A stretch of 64,000 nucleotides of DNA, taken from Bretschneidera sinensis. Lineage: Eukaryota; Streptophyta; Magnoliopsida; Brassicales; Akaniaceae. Positions within the stretch are counted from its first letter, which is position 1. Every line of letters starts with the position of its first letter. The stretch is from positions 103,590,588 through 103,654,587 of the forward strand of contig CM043702.1 of the NCBI GenBank assembly GCA_023935145.1, read 5' to 3'. Positions 11,520 through 23,270 of the stretch are shown piece after piece. The notes below the pieces were generated by a model. It saw nothing but the letters and a program-made list of their open reading frames with translations. It did no database searches and was not told where the DNA came from. Both the position numbers and the translations under genes were made by a program.

Positions 11520-12560
11520 GAAAGAGTTGGGAGTATTCTTTTCTCATTCTTGCTTCATGCTCCCAAGAAATATCTTCAACATCTTGGTTTCGCCATAATA
11601 CTTGAATCAAGGGAACGACTTTATTACGCAAGACTTGTTCTTTTCTGTCTAGAATTCTGACCGGTACTTACATAAAAGTCAAATCTTCCTAAGTTCTATC
11701 GCCTGATTCGAGATACTATGGGATTCATCATGTAATTACTTTCTCAAAAGTGAGACATGAAACACATTATGTAATTGATTTAACTCTGGAGGCGAATCCA
11801 ATCTATATACTACTGGTCCAACTCTCTCAATCACCTCATTGGGTCTCACTTACCTCAGACTCAACTTTCCTTTCTTTTTGATCCTCAACACACCTTTTCA
11901 TGGAGATATTTTTAATTACACCCAATCACCTACTTGAAATTCAAGAGGTCTTCTTCTATTATCAGCATAGCTATTCAGTCTAATCAGTGCTACTTTACAG
12001 TTCTCTCTAACCAGTTTGATCTTCTCAGTTGTTAACTCAATAATTGAAAGACCAAATATATTTCTCTCTCCCACTTCTTCCCAATATATAGGAGTTCTAC
12101 ACCTCCTACTATACAATTTCTCAATCGGTGTCATCTCAGTACTAGTTTGATACTGATTATTATAAGCAATTTCAATCGATGGCATGTAAGCATCCCAACT
12201 TACTGAGAAACTCATCACATTTGCCCTTAACATATCTTTTAGTACTCTAATAATCCTTTATGCCTGAGCATGAAAAATTGTATTAAATTGTAACTGTGTA
12301 CCCATGGTTTTCTGAAAGTCTCTCCAAAACCAAGATGTAAATCTAGCATCTCTATTTGACACTATACTTAATGGCGCTCCATTCAACCTTACAATCTCAG
12401 CTACATCCTTTTTCAATCCTGACCACCAGAAATTCTGTCTCAATCCTCTATATATCTTATTGTTACTCAGGTGCATTGAATATACATCATCATATAACTT
12501 TCTCAATATCTTATTTCTCAACTCTGCATCATTGAGAACACAAATCAATGTTTCAATACC
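11520..12560 (-). pseudogene. Chromovirus integrase and chromodomain, broken
   Basis: Minus strand. The N-terminal part (12548-12390) reads up to FWWSGLKKDVAEIVRL, the zinc-binding entry of integrase. It then goes directly to NGAPLSIVSNRDARF, which normally lies about 100 residues later, so the segment with the first catalytic Asp is deleted near 12390. The next frame (12233-11916) has the integrase C-terminal region with AYNNQYQTSTEMTPIEKLY. Decayed frames from 11900 to 11700 show RVGPVVYRLDSPPELN and HNVFHVSLLRK. Positions about 11660-11520 read VLRNKVVPLIQVLWRNQ and the chromodomain-like end that normally tethers integration to chromatin. Not functional. Confidence 0.8.
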
Positions 12561-12759
12561 AAAATACCCTCATTTCAAATTTTTGAACTCATATTGCTTT
12601 CTAGTAAGCACTCAATGCTTAATCTTTTCTATATCTTTATCTCTACCTTACATCTCTAACAAGCATTTTACTATGGATACTGTACAACCATATTTGTTAA
12701 CAATGATCCTCTATCAATGATATTCAACTTCATTCTTATCTCTCTTAGTCTATCATCAA

Positions 12760-14600
12760 TTACACATCATGACTTTCAATAGCAGTCAATCTTCTTGTAT
12801 ATTTTCTACTCAATGAATCAGCTACCACCTTCACCTTTTCTAGATGATAGTGAATTATACAATCATAGTCACTAATCAACTCCATCCACCATCTTTGCCT
12901 CAAATTCAACTCTCTTTCGGTAGGTAAGTATGTCAAACTCTTATAACCCATGAATATCTCACAAGTGGCTCCATACATATGATGTCTCCAATATTTAAAG
13001 TAAACACTATGGCAGCCAATTCTAAGTCATGAGTAGGATAATTTTTATCATGAATCTTCAATTTCCTATAAGTATGGGACACAGCTTTCTTATGTTACAC
13101 ATATTCCAATCATTGATGTGACACATCACTATACACCACAAATCTTTCATCACCAGAAGGAAACACCAATACTGAAGCTGTAGTTAATTTCTCCTTTAGT
13201 AATCGAAATTTTTTTACACACTTTTTAAACCATACAAATCTCACCTATTTCCTGGTCAGTCTAGTCGATAGTACTACAATAATAGAAAATTTCTGAAAGA
13301 ATCGTCTATAATAACCAGTTAACCCTAAGAAGATTCTAATCTCAATCACATTAGTTGGTCTTTTTAAACTTAACATTACATCTATCTTTTGTGGATCAAC
13401 TGTTATGCCATCTCCAGATATTACATGTTCCAAGAAAGTCAATTCATTCAACCAAAATTCACATTTAGGAAATGATAGCATACAATCTCTCTCTCCTCAA
13501 AATCTCCAACACAATTTCTAAATGTTTTGCATGTTCTTCCTTAGTCTTAGAATACACCAAGATGTTATCGATGAACATGACAACAAGATTATCAAGAAAT
13601 TGCTCAGAAATTTTATTCATCAAGTCCATAAATGTTTCTGGAACATTAGTCAATCCAAATGACATCACAAGAAACTTATGACCATAAAGTGTCGTAAAAG
13701 CAGTCTTAGGCACGTCTCCCTCCTTTATCCTTAATTGGTGATAACCTGATCTCAGGATTATCGTAAAAAACACTCTCACTCCTTGCAAATGCTTAAACAA
13801 TTCATTTATCCTGGGTAAAAGATATTTGTTCTTATTCAACTATTTATAGTCTATACACAATCTTATCGTTCCACTTTCCTCCTTCACGAACAACATAGGG
13901 GCTCCCCAAATACATTAGGTCCGATAAATTGTTTATCTAAAAATTCTTGAACTTTCAACTCTCTTAACTCAGTGGGTGTTACTCTGTAGGGTGCTATTAG
14001 ATATATGTGATGAACCTAGTATCACATCAATAGAGAATTAAATCTTCCTCCTGGGAGGCGACCTAGACAACTTATCACGAAACACATTATGAAAATCTTT
14101 CACTACCAAGATTTCTTCTAACTTCCTATTTTTCTTTCTAGAATCCATTATGTATGCCAAATACTCCTCACATCCTTTCTTCAACCATCTACTAGTAGTC
14201 ACAGTAAAATAAGATAGTTCGAGAGTATTTTATGTTCTCTCTAAAAGTTACACTCCTCATGTCCATATCTTGAACGCTATATTCCTTCTGAAATAATCAA
14301 CCTAGATATAATACGTCGATAACCAATTCTTTCCCAAAATCGAATGAAGATCTATCATATTTAAAGGTAATAAATCAACTTCATATGAATACTAGATGCA
14401 AAAGAATGAGTTGCACCAGGATCAACCAACATTGATATGTCTACCTTTTCTATTACAAAGCACCTCAAATTAGAACAATTATAGGATAAATTTCTTATTG
14501 GATTACATCTATAACATATTCTAGTATTTTTTATCCCGTTATCACATCCTCTAGGTAGTACACTCCCACATTTACCATAACTTCTAGTTCCCATAACCTA
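12760..14600 (-). pseudogene. Chromovirus protease, reverse transcriptase and RNase H, broken
   Basis: Minus strand. 14594-14361 holds a decayed zinc finger (CYRC...) and the protease start VDPGATHSFASS, with Pro where the family has Thr or Ser. 13839-13465 is [17 protein letters not shown], then [12 protein letters not shown], in which the second Asp of the catalytic YxDD-type motif is Asn. 13481-13245 continues with FLEHVISGDGITVDPQKI and GLTGYYRRF. 12978-12760 is the RNase H end with ADSLSRK. Stops and gaps separate the pieces; some sequence between 13245 and 12980 is degenerate. Confidence 0.8.
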
Positions 14601-15700
14601 TCTCTCAAATCTAGGGATCCCATTAATATTTCTTTGAGCTACAAAAGCAGCAGATTATGCTTTCCTTTGTCTTTGTACTAAAGTTCTTCATGACAAAGAA
14701 CACTTACTCTGGGTGGGAGACCACCCTGCACACTCATATTGGTATCACCTCTGGGTTCCTCAAATCTAAATTTCTTCCGCCAATTCCTCATTCCTCCAAA
14801 TTCTATCACACCTTTCTCAATTTGAAGTGCTATATCCACCAATCTGACATAATTCATATACCTCATGTAAGATAGTTTTGATCAAATCTCAAAACATAGT
14901 TCATTTATGAACCTCTTACACTTCTTCTTCTCTAGGTCTACCATTTTCGGTACAAACCTCGACAAAGCCATAAATCTCTAATCATACTGAGTCACAGTCA
15001 ATACATTTGCCTCAGATAAAATCTCTATCTTATTGAACTCTAAAGGTATAAGGAAAGTATTTATCAAGGAAAACCTCATTAAACCTATTCTAGGTTAAAG
15101 AGTCTATCAACATATGCACTTACCCTAAGAAGAGTATCCTCTCATCATTCTATAGCTTCTCCTTCTAACTTAAATGAAGCAAAGGTGACCCTCTGCCTGC
15201 TAGTCACTAGTAAAGTACCAAATAATCTCTCTATATGTTTCACCCAAACTCAGGCTTAAAAGCATTCATAGATCCTTTAAACAACAAGGCATTCGACTTA
15301 ATATAACTAACAAAACAATCTCTCTGCATCTCGTGCATAAACTCACTTTTCCACATTTGAACATTTACCATTACTGGATTTACAATAACCTCAGGCACTG
15401 CCCTAGCCTATTCATCAAGTTTATGCAATAGACTATCAACTCTATCATCTGTTACATTCATTTTTTCAAGAGCATGTGTAAGAGCTTATCTTAAATCATC
15501 TATTTCAACTTCATATTCTCTCACACATTTACTAATATCAATTATACTGTCGACATGTTCCTTTCTAGGAACCACATATTCAGACTTAACCTCAACTTGT
15601 CAAAAATATTGGGGGTCTACCACGCCCTCTCAAATCAATAGCTCTAACTCTGGCTCTTAGCATGTCCATGTGTCATACTCAAACTATTCATTAAAATATA
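14600..15700 (-). pseudogene. Chromovirus gag, heavily decayed
   Basis: Lies between the PBS and protease on the minus strand. Short readable pieces include VTFASFKLEGEAIE (around 15200), typical of the retrotransposon gag domain, and RYMNYVRLVDIALQIEKG (around 14860-14810), resembling the region before the zinc finger. Many stops and frame changes. Assignment rests mainly on position and these pieces. Confidence 0.6.
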
Positions 15701-15761
15701 ATTTATTTTAATCTTCCATTTTCTTTCTTTTTTAAGCAGTTTACAGAATCATAAAACATAA

Positions 15762-15778
15762 TGCTCTAATACCAAAGT
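15762..15778 (-). other. Primer-binding site of the chromovirus
   Basis: On the minus strand, right after the 5' LTR, the sequence ACTTTGGTATTAGAGC resembles TGGTATCAGAGC, the site complementary to initiator Met tRNA used by most plant gypsy and copia elements. One transition separates it from the standard site. Confidence 0.75.
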
Positions 15779-17887
15779 TGTAACGATCCATCCTAGGTTG
15801 GCCACCCTTAAGATGGTGTTGTCACATTTTGAAAATCCCAGCACGACACATATATGTGACAAGAACAATAACACCAACAAAAATTTCTACATCAATCCTC
15901 AACCCTCAACCCTCAACAGGAGAGATACATCATTCTGATTTTAACTTAAACATTATATACAACGTAAAATGCATGAATATTTACAAATAAATTTTCATTT
16001 TATTTTCTCATTAGTCTGAAGATGAGGACACGTACGTGGCTTACAGATAATGATTTCGTCTGAACCTTAACTCACCAAACTAATCGTCCTGCCTGCTACC
16101 TGAAATCATTGTACAATGAGAGATGAGCTTCACAAGCTCAGTGAATTAAATTTACTAGAAGTATTCAATTTGTATAAGTAGACTTTAATATTTGATCATT
16201 TATATCTCATACAACTTGATAATAACATTCTACTATCACTACACATATCATAAGTTTCATTCTCTATCAATCTCTTCTTATTATATATTGGCCCAACTTA
16301 AGACCAACAATTATCTCATAATTAGCTCGTAATGAGGTTCACAGCACAAAGTCTACCATTTAGATGGTTCTTATCATATCATATTTTTATGTTTATTTCT
16401 CACCATAATTGTCTCTCTGTGAGACTCATTCATCTATAAATAAATGTACAATAACAAACAACACTTCAGCATTTCAGTAATACAATCAATATTTAAAACG
16501 GATGCAATGTATGAATTATTATTAGGGAACATCTTCCCATATGTCGACATGTTTTTATCTTAGACCGACCCCTTCCTGGTTTTTTTATTTCCGGCATATA
16601 CCGGTTGTCACGGTATTTATTTCCAGCATATACCAGTTGTTACGGTTTTCATTTATTTCCAGCATATACCGGCTGTCACAGTTTTTCAATTAGATCGGCC
16701 CCCTCTCAGTTCTTTTATTCATGCATATGCATATGAACAATGATATGAAATATTCATATGAACAATAGCATAAAAACAAGCATGAATTCAAATATTTAAA
16801 TTAGCTATCCTGATTATTCTCAAATTATTATTTGAAAAATTTCACTAAATTCCTCTCCTCATAAATCACATCAAATCATCAATCATAGCTTGTCAAAATC
16901 CACTAAATTTCATCTCCTCATAAATCGTATCAAAACATCAACCATGGATCATCAAGAATTTCACTTATCGCTTTTATTATTAAATCAACTTATTATTCCA
17001 AAAATATTATTTCTCATTAAATAATTCTCTACACATCCATTATTCCTATCATAACTATCAACCAATTTTCATCTATCACTAAAGCATAAGTTAATAATTT
17101 ATTCTAATATTATCTCTAGATATTTCATATTTATCTTGATTACTTAAAGTAAATCCAACTCACCACGTAGCACTTAGAGCTATCCGTGGATCACTTCCTT
17201 GCCTTTCCCTGCTCCTCTCAACAATTTCTCTCGGTTGCTGATCGTCAACACCTGACATAATATTTAAATTAAAATTTCTAATTTATTCTTCGATTCTTCC
17301 ATAATTCACACCCTTTGAAAATTCCCACTTTGAATTCCGAAAAATTTCATGTATACTAAATTTCAAAAATAAACTTCATGTTATTACCTTATGTTTTTCT
17401 TAGAGTTTCCCGTGATTCTCTATGAAATTCTTCCGTAAACCCTTTCAAAATTTTACACTTTCAACCTTCTTTTCAGTCCCCAAGTGTTTAGAGAAATAGA
17501 GTAATTTAGATTTGAGATTGAAGAAAAACAAACAAAATTTGGTAAACTAATAAAAAAATTCAATATATAAAACTTTTTACGCGGCAAGTTACCGCTTTCC
17601 ACTGTTTCAAATTGAACAGCTGCATAACATGCAACATAATTTACCCAATGTTGCAACATCTAGACGCACAATTTTTTTTTTTCTTTTTTCCTTTTTCCTT
17701 ATTCTGGACGATTTTTTTTTTCTTTTTCTTTACACTACCACGCGTCTTTTTTTTTTTGAATTGTTTTATAAAAATTAAATTTTTTGCATATATATATATA
17801 TATACACACATATATATATTATTTTAACTCCATTTCATATTTATATAATTACTTCTTTACCTTTTCTTTACGAATATGGGTATTACA
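15779..17887 (-). repeat. 5' LTR of the chromovirus
   Basis: 2109 bp, from TGTAACGATCC to GGGTATTACA on the plus strand. It matches 9334-11467 throughout, with many single-base differences and small indels, so the insertion is not recent. Frames within it (for example 17453-17659) are chance. Confidence 0.88.
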
Positions 17888-18150
17888 ATCTCATTCCAGC
17901 ATTGAGTCAGAATATTTACACGTGTTCTTGCATAGTTCAATTCGCTTATACTATGATAACATTGGTGCCACTTATCTTACCGTTAATCCAGTTTTTCATG
18001 CTCGCACCAATCACATTAAGATAGATTTTCATTTTGTTTATTTTCACATTAAGAAATAGCCCAAGGTGATGTTCAGATTCGCTATATTCCCACTGATGCT
18101 CAGCTTGCAGATATATTCACAAAATGATTATCTTCACCTTGGTTCTCTTA
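17888..18150 (+). pseudogene. Copia RNase H C-terminal end
   Basis: Continues the copia protein cut at 9333. It reads [20 protein letters not shown], then HIKIDFHFV, and after a stop DVQIRYIPTDAQLADIFTK, which is the standard end of copia RNase H. It then fuses to an LTR tail at about 18150 with no polypurine tract between. Confidence 0.8.
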
Positions 18151-18246
18151 TGTACATACACTATAAATATGAGCTTGTATTACTGCAAGATTATGCAATC
18201 AAAAATTTCTCAAACCTATTTCTTGTTTCTACACGGTATCAGAGCA
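18150..18246 (+). repeat. Internal LTR tail and primer-binding site of the copia element
   Basis: 18150-18233 matches the last 85 bp of the 3' LTR (18989-19073), including TTTCTCAAACCTATTTCTTG and the end TTTCTACA. It is followed at 18234 by CGGTATCAGAGCA, an initiator Met-type primer-binding site. This is therefore the R-U5 end of a 5' LTR lying inside the element. Confidence 0.75.
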
Positions 18247-18278
18247 AGTAAGGTCATAAACCTAAAAAGCCTAAAGCC

Positions 18279-18880
18279 ATGGAAAATTATCCTACCTCTT
18301 CTGAAAATTTTGCTCAAACCCTATCTTTTCTCACTGTCGAAAACAGTACTCCCCTTGAAGCCGTTGTCGCCAGCCTTCCACCACCTGCTGGCACTGTCGC
18401 CTAGGTTGCCCCTGTTACAACCGCCACCTCGAACCTTCCCCTTCCACTGACTGCCCACAACCCCAACACGTCTCTCCTCCCTCATGCGGTAGTTGCAACA
18501 ACATCCTTATCTCTCCCTGCTGGTGGCATTACCCTGACCCACACTGGTGACACCATCCCCATGCTGCCTGTTAACCACCCTAGCCTCCCCCTCTTACCTC
18601 TACCACAGAAAACCCTAATCCCCTCTACCTCCCTTATGCGAACCCTACTCCCTAAGCATATGCTACTGCCACCAATTTTCCTACCCACATTACTGCTCAA
18701 AACACTCAACCCTATGCACAAGTCACTGCCTCTACCCTTCCAACTCATGTTGCCACCCTCCACCCGAGCTACCCCTTCACTCTCTCAACGCCTCTTATGC
18801 CGACGACCACCCCTTCTTTCCCTCTCACACTCGGTTTATTCAACATAAAAACAATTTCTCTGTGGTTCCACCCCATCTGG
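18279..18880 (+). pseudogene. Copia gag N-terminal remnant
   Basis: The ATG at 18279 opens MENYPTSSENFAQTLSFLTV and stops after about 40 codons at a TAG. The following 470 bp is C-rich, with Pro/Leu/Thr-rich frames and no domain I recognise. It leads straight to the polypurine tract, so the rest of gag and all of pol are missing on this side. Confidence 0.5.
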
Positions 18881-19073
18881 ATTGAGGGGGCGTATAAATG
18901 TATATATTTCATAATGTAAATAATATTAGGAAATCCTAATTCTAATGTAAATAGGAAACTCCTAGATATAATGTAAATAGGAAACTCTTAACTACATACA
19001 CTATAAATATGAACTCCTACTACTGCTAGAATATGCAGTCAGAAATTTCTCAAACCTATTTCTTGTTTCTACA
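18880..19073 (+). repeat. Polypurine tract and 3' LTR of the copia element
   Basis: GATTGAGGGGGCG (18880-18892) is the polypurine tract. The LTR runs from TATAAATGTATATATTTC (18893) to TTTCTACA (19073), about 180 bp, and holds CTATAAATATGA near 19009 as a likely TATA box. AAGAA follows and matches 8399-8403. Confidence 0.7.
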
Positions 19074-19078
19074 AAGAA

Positions 19079-20505
19079 GAAAAAATAATACATTAAATAT
19101 AGGTAGTAGATTAACCTAAATTAGATTACAAAAAATTTAGTTTATAAGATCATATTCTAAAAGAGATGAATTGAATTTATGTGGCATTTCCTCCCCAAAA
19201 TGATGTAGTTTTGGTAATTTTAATTGTGGGATCTATATAAAGCTCAATTTTTACAAAGTCCAAAATATAAATCTAAATCTATAGGATATATGAATCATAG
19301 AATATAATCAAGTTAAATAGTAAGTTGATTTAATTTGTAAGATTATATTCTAAAAAAGGAGAAAAATGAGATTTATTTTTATAAATTTCATTTTTAACTC
19401 CATTATTACATTGATATTCAACATTGTGAAAATTTATGATTAAAAAGTCAACCAATAAACCTAGCAAATACCCAAAATATATAATAATATCAATTTAATG
19501 AACAGCATTAACTCTAATATATCGAGTTTATGAGATTTTATTCTAAAAAATTATAAAAAGAGAAAGAATAAGAACTTCTATCATTAATTTAGATTTTTTT
19601 TAAGTTTCTTTTCAATGAACTGAATTTCAATAGCACAATCTTTAGTTTTATGTACATATTTCTTAATTTCATATTCTCAAATTTCATAATTTTAACTATA
19701 CATTTACATTTTATATATACGTGTTATTTTGGTTATATAAAGAATGTTCATAACAAATACTTAACATTTTATTTAAAGATTAAATTTAATATTAATTTCT
19801 TAAATTTTTTTCTTTAGTTATATAACATTTAAAATTTACTTCTCTATTTGCATTTGTATACACATTTTATAGAGTATATAAAATAATATCAGTGACAGCT
19901 AACTATTTATGTTTAAAAAATCCAATTAATTCCTAAGAAAATCTTGGCAGTGTTGACTAAATCAATTTTATGTATACTTTAAACTCTTTTTATTAATAAG
20001 TTATTTATAAATTTATAAAGCACATGCATTTTATAGACATAATACTTATATTATGTTTGATTGTATGAAATTAAGGTTCAAAATTGAAATTGAAGTGAAA
20101 TTATAATTTTTTTCAATATAAAAATAATTAAATATACCATAATTTTACTTTAATTGTAGTTCTAAACCTCAATTTCATATTTATTAAACAAACGCATTGT
20201 TAGTTTATTTATACAAAATATTAAAATTGAGTCCTTTCTTGTTAAAGAAGAGCATGCATTAATCAGCAGGGATAGAAATAGTTGTGGGGTAACTTTGACC
20301 CTTACAATCCGACTCCAGAAGGAATAAGACAACGGGAGTGGGGAAGATAAAATACAAATGCATGGATCACCGTTGAGACCTTAAGAACTGGACAAGTTCA
20401 GAGACGTTAAGAACAACCTGCAATCATGAATGCAAAATAAAAAGTTATATTTTTTTAATCATAAAAAGTTTTATTTAAATTTTAAACCAATAATTTAAGA
20501 AGCTC
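19079..20505. other. Gene-free AT-rich region
   Basis: About 1.4 kb of AT-rich DNA between the copia element and the hAT element. There is no ORF above 60 codons with a recognisable match, and no RNA gene or clear repeat. Confidence 0.6.
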
Positions 20506-20822
20506 ATTGCAGCCAATGTTTATAGAGGCGAGGGCGTTGGGCGAGGTGTTTTGCCTCAATGAAGCGAGGTGTAAGCCCCGAGACGTTGGGGCGTAAGCCT
20601 TTTGAAACATTGAAGTGTTTTGAATAAAATAAATTAATTAAATTATAAAAATACTAAAAAGTTGAAATAATATAAATTAATTAATTATCAATAAACTTTA
20701 CTAACGTAAGACCTATTAATGAATATTTATCAAAATATTTCACAAACGCACGTTAACATCACAAACACAATGCTAATTGGTTGTTGTTTACACACTTACA
20801 ATAATATAACAAATTCACATCA

Positions 20823-21571
20823 TGATATGGCTAAAAATATCCAGCTAATAAGAAGACAACACGTAGGCCAAATGCAAAGGCAAGCCAATGGGCCGAGGCA
20901 CAGGGGATACAGGCCCAAATCAAGTTGGGGCGTCAGGTCACCCACTGCCCCATAAGCATGGACGGCCCCTAATCAAGCCACCAAGGCGAGGCCCAAGCGG
21001 ACGACCCCTGGCCACCTAGTTGGGCTTCCTAGGCATCATTACCAACTAAGTTGGGGCGTTAGGTCACCCATTGGCCCAGAAGCATGGACGACCCCTGATC
21101 AAGCCACCAAGGCGAAGCCCAAGCGGATGGCCCCTGGCCACTTAGCTGGGCTTCCTAGGCATCATTGCCAACCAAGTTGGGGCATCAGGTCGCCCACTGC
21201 CCCAGAAGCATGGACGACCCCTGATCAAGCCACCAAGGAGAAGCCCAAGTGAATGGCCTCTGGCCACCTAGCTGGGGTTCTTAGGCACCATTACCGAACT
21301 AAGTTGGAGTGCCACGTCATCACCGCCCTGGGTAATATACCGCCTCCAAGGCCTTATAAAGAGACCCAGGTGCGCATTCCAAACGATCTAACTTTTCTTA
21401 AACTAAAAAGGGAACGTTTGTCCCCTACACACTTTATCTCGCTCTAACTAAAGCTTCGGAGCATCCTCGGAGGCACCCCCTCCGATGACCCTTAGCTCAC
21501 TTTTCCTTCCTTGTGCAAATACATCCGAGGCCCGGCTTCCAGCTCAGCAAAACACATTTTTGGCATCAACA
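20823..21571 (+). repeat. 5' LTR of Tat-like element 2
   Basis: 749 bp, TGATATGGCTAAAAATATCC to TTTTTGGCATCAACA. It holds three tandem copies of a unit of about 126 bp with AAGTTGGGGCGTCAGG and AAGCATGGACG-CCCCT (start points near 20922, 21049 and 21175). A TATA box, CCTTATAAAGAGACC, lies near 21351, and GCATCCTCGGAGGC lies near 21461. The 3' LTR has only two copies of the unit. Confidence 0.9.
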
Positions 21572-21592
21572 GATTGGCACCGTCCTTGGGAA
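21572..21592 (+). other. Primer-binding region of Tat-like element 2
   Basis: GATTGGCACCGTCCTTGGG follows the LTR directly. It resembles the TTGGCGCCGTCTGTGGGA type of site found in plant Tat elements. I did not assign the tRNA. Confidence 0.6.
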
Positions 21593-21650
21593 ATCACCAT
21601 TTCTCGCTGATCAGTAACAGCGAAGAAGTTTAAAGAACTCATTTGTTGTC

Positions 21651-23270
21651 ATGCCACCTAAAACCTCTACCAGGGGTCTCGGTAAAGGAGCAATGAGGTT
21701 CGGATCAAGTTCCTCGGTCGAGTCCGAGGCACGCCCCAACATAGCTACTCTCTAGGTGCAGTTCGTGGAACTCTCGCAGCTAGTGGCTAACCTGGCCGCT
21801 GAAATTCGCGGAGGAGCTCGTCAGCCATCGCCGGCACCTGCTTGGTCGGACCCCAGTCACACCGCTTCAGCCGGTCGTAGACCTTCCATCGATGGCTATT
21901 CTGCGGCTGAGTCTCCCCCACCTCGCATGGCCAGGTCTAAAGAAAGCCCTTCGTCCAAGAGCAATGAAGGCCTCGGCAAGCGGATCGAGGATATAGAGGA
22001 ATGGATCAATGAGGCATTCAGAGGTCGTGGCCACAATGTTATGGACGAGCTCGATGTGCAGGATCCTCCTTTTGCTCAGGAGGTCTTCGAGGCCCCCCTC
22101 CCACCAAACTTCCGAATGCCTCAGATTAAACCTTATGACGGATTTACTGACCCTCTGGATCATCTCTAGCACTATAGAACCACGATGACACTCCACAGGC
22201 GCTCCGATCCCTTGATGTGTCAAGTCTTCCCCTTGACGCCTGAGAAGGCAGCCAGGACGTGGTATTCCCGTTTGAAACCAGGAGGCATCAACACGTTTAA
22301 GGAGCTGAGTTATGCCTTCGCCTCGCATTTTATCATTAGCAAAGGACTAAAGAAGACCTCAGAATCCCTATTCAACATCATCCAGCTGAGAGGGGAGAAA
22401 CTCCGAGCTTACATTTCAAGGTTTAATTCCGCCGCTTGGGAAATCCCAGACCTTGACCCTGACCCCAGCGTCCAGATGTTGACTTTCAAAAACGGGCTAA
22501 GATCTAGGGTCTTCAGTTCGAAGCTCACACGACACCCGCCAATTGACATAAGCGAAGTCTTGGCCTGAGCCAAGAAGTATATGCTGGCGAAAAATGACCA
22601 GGCATTCCGAAAGGAGCGAGAAGAGGACGCAGAAAGAAGAAAAATGGGGCCCACCAGCCCAAGCTGCGAGCCTATTAAACGGCCATTCCACGAAGATGGG
22701 CCGAGGGCCCCTAAGCCCTTCGAAGGTAGGCCTCGAACCCTCAGGCCCTTCGAAAGCAGACCCAGGGCCCCTAGGCCCTTCGAAGACTATACCCCACTCA
22801 ATGCTTCTAGGACCGATGTCCTGATGCAAATCCATGATAAGGCCATCTTACAATGGCCCCAAAGACCAGTAAACCTGAACCTGGATCGAAGCACTTGGTG
22901 TAGGTTCCATAGGAACCATAGTCACGACACAGAAGATTGACAGGCACTGAAAAACCAGATCGAAGCCCTCATCAACAGAGGGCAACTAAAAGAATTTACC
23001 AGGCCACGAAAGGAAAAATTCATGGAGCGGCCCCGGAGGAGCCTTGAGCACCCGTTCGAGCGAAATAAGCCGACGTTACCTGTCCGAAAAAGTTCTGGGC
23101 CAAGTCATGAAGAGCCCAGCCAGAAGAAACCAGAGGTTACCACGACCAGAATCATCAAGACCATCTGCGGAGAGGCTCGCATCTGGGGGCTCGTCCGAGA
23201 ACCGTGCGAAGTCTTATGCCAGATCAGTGGCATCCGTCTTCGAACCCTACAAACAATAAAAGGCGAATAG
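21651..23270 (+). pseudogene. Gag of Tat-like element 2
   Basis: Structural protein that packages element RNA in the particle. The frame opens at ATG 21651 (MPPKTSTRGLGKGAMRFGSS) and stays in one frame to about 23270. Internal stops are at 21753 (TAG), 22167 (TAG), 22566 (TGA) and 22938 (TGA). The retrotransposon gag domain is clear from about 22110 (FRMPQIKPYDGFTDPLDHL) to 22570 (AARTWYSRLKPG, FASHFI). A Pro/Arg-rich repeat of GPRAPKPFEGRPR type follows at 22690-22790, then a CRFHRNHSHDTED zinc-binding-like segment near 22905. The TGA codons sit where CGA is likely, and the TAG codons where CAG is likely. Confidence 0.85.

Larger units (their letters stand above)
9334..17887 (-). mobile_element. 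Chromovirus (Tekay/Del-like Ty3/gypsy), full-length but decayed
   Basis: 8.55 kb, on the minus strand, inserted into the copia RNase H. The flanks are ATCTA (9329-9333) and ATCTC (17888-17892), a 5-bp duplication with one difference. The two LTRs are about 2.1 kb and open and close TGTAAT...ATTACA. The order on the minus strand is 5' LTR, initiator-Met-type PBS, gag, protease, RT, RNase H, integrase, chromodomain, PPT and 3' LTR. Long LTRs, pol order and the chromodomain place it with Tekay/Del. All coding parts carry many stops and shifts. Confidence 0.88.
8404..19073 (+). mobile_element. Rearranged small copia element, split by a chromovirus
   Basis: The outer boundaries are supported by AAGAA on both sides (8399-8403 and 19074-19078) and by LTR ends that match (TNTAAATGTATATATTTC at 8404 and 18893). 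Without the inserted chromovirus (9334-17887) it is only about 2.1 kb. Order: 5' LTR stub (8404-8456), gag zinc finger and protease start, RT and RNase H start, chromovirus, RNase H end, an LTR tail (18150-18233), PBS and gag start, PPT, and 3' LTR. An LTR tail followed by a second gag start inside the element means it derives from a rearrangement or from two tandem copies with deletions. The LTR start is a little uncertain because it does not begin with TG. Confidence 0.65.

Noticed and set aside
11068..11521. Tyr/Ile- and Phe-rich frames around the TA and CATA microsatellite
   Set aside because: Low-complexity translation of LTR simple repeats.
18482..18848. Frames of 93-95 codons in the copia gag remnant
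   Set aside because: Pro/Leu-rich or Gly-rich translation of C-rich sequence in the wrong frames; the gag frame itself stops after about 40 codons.
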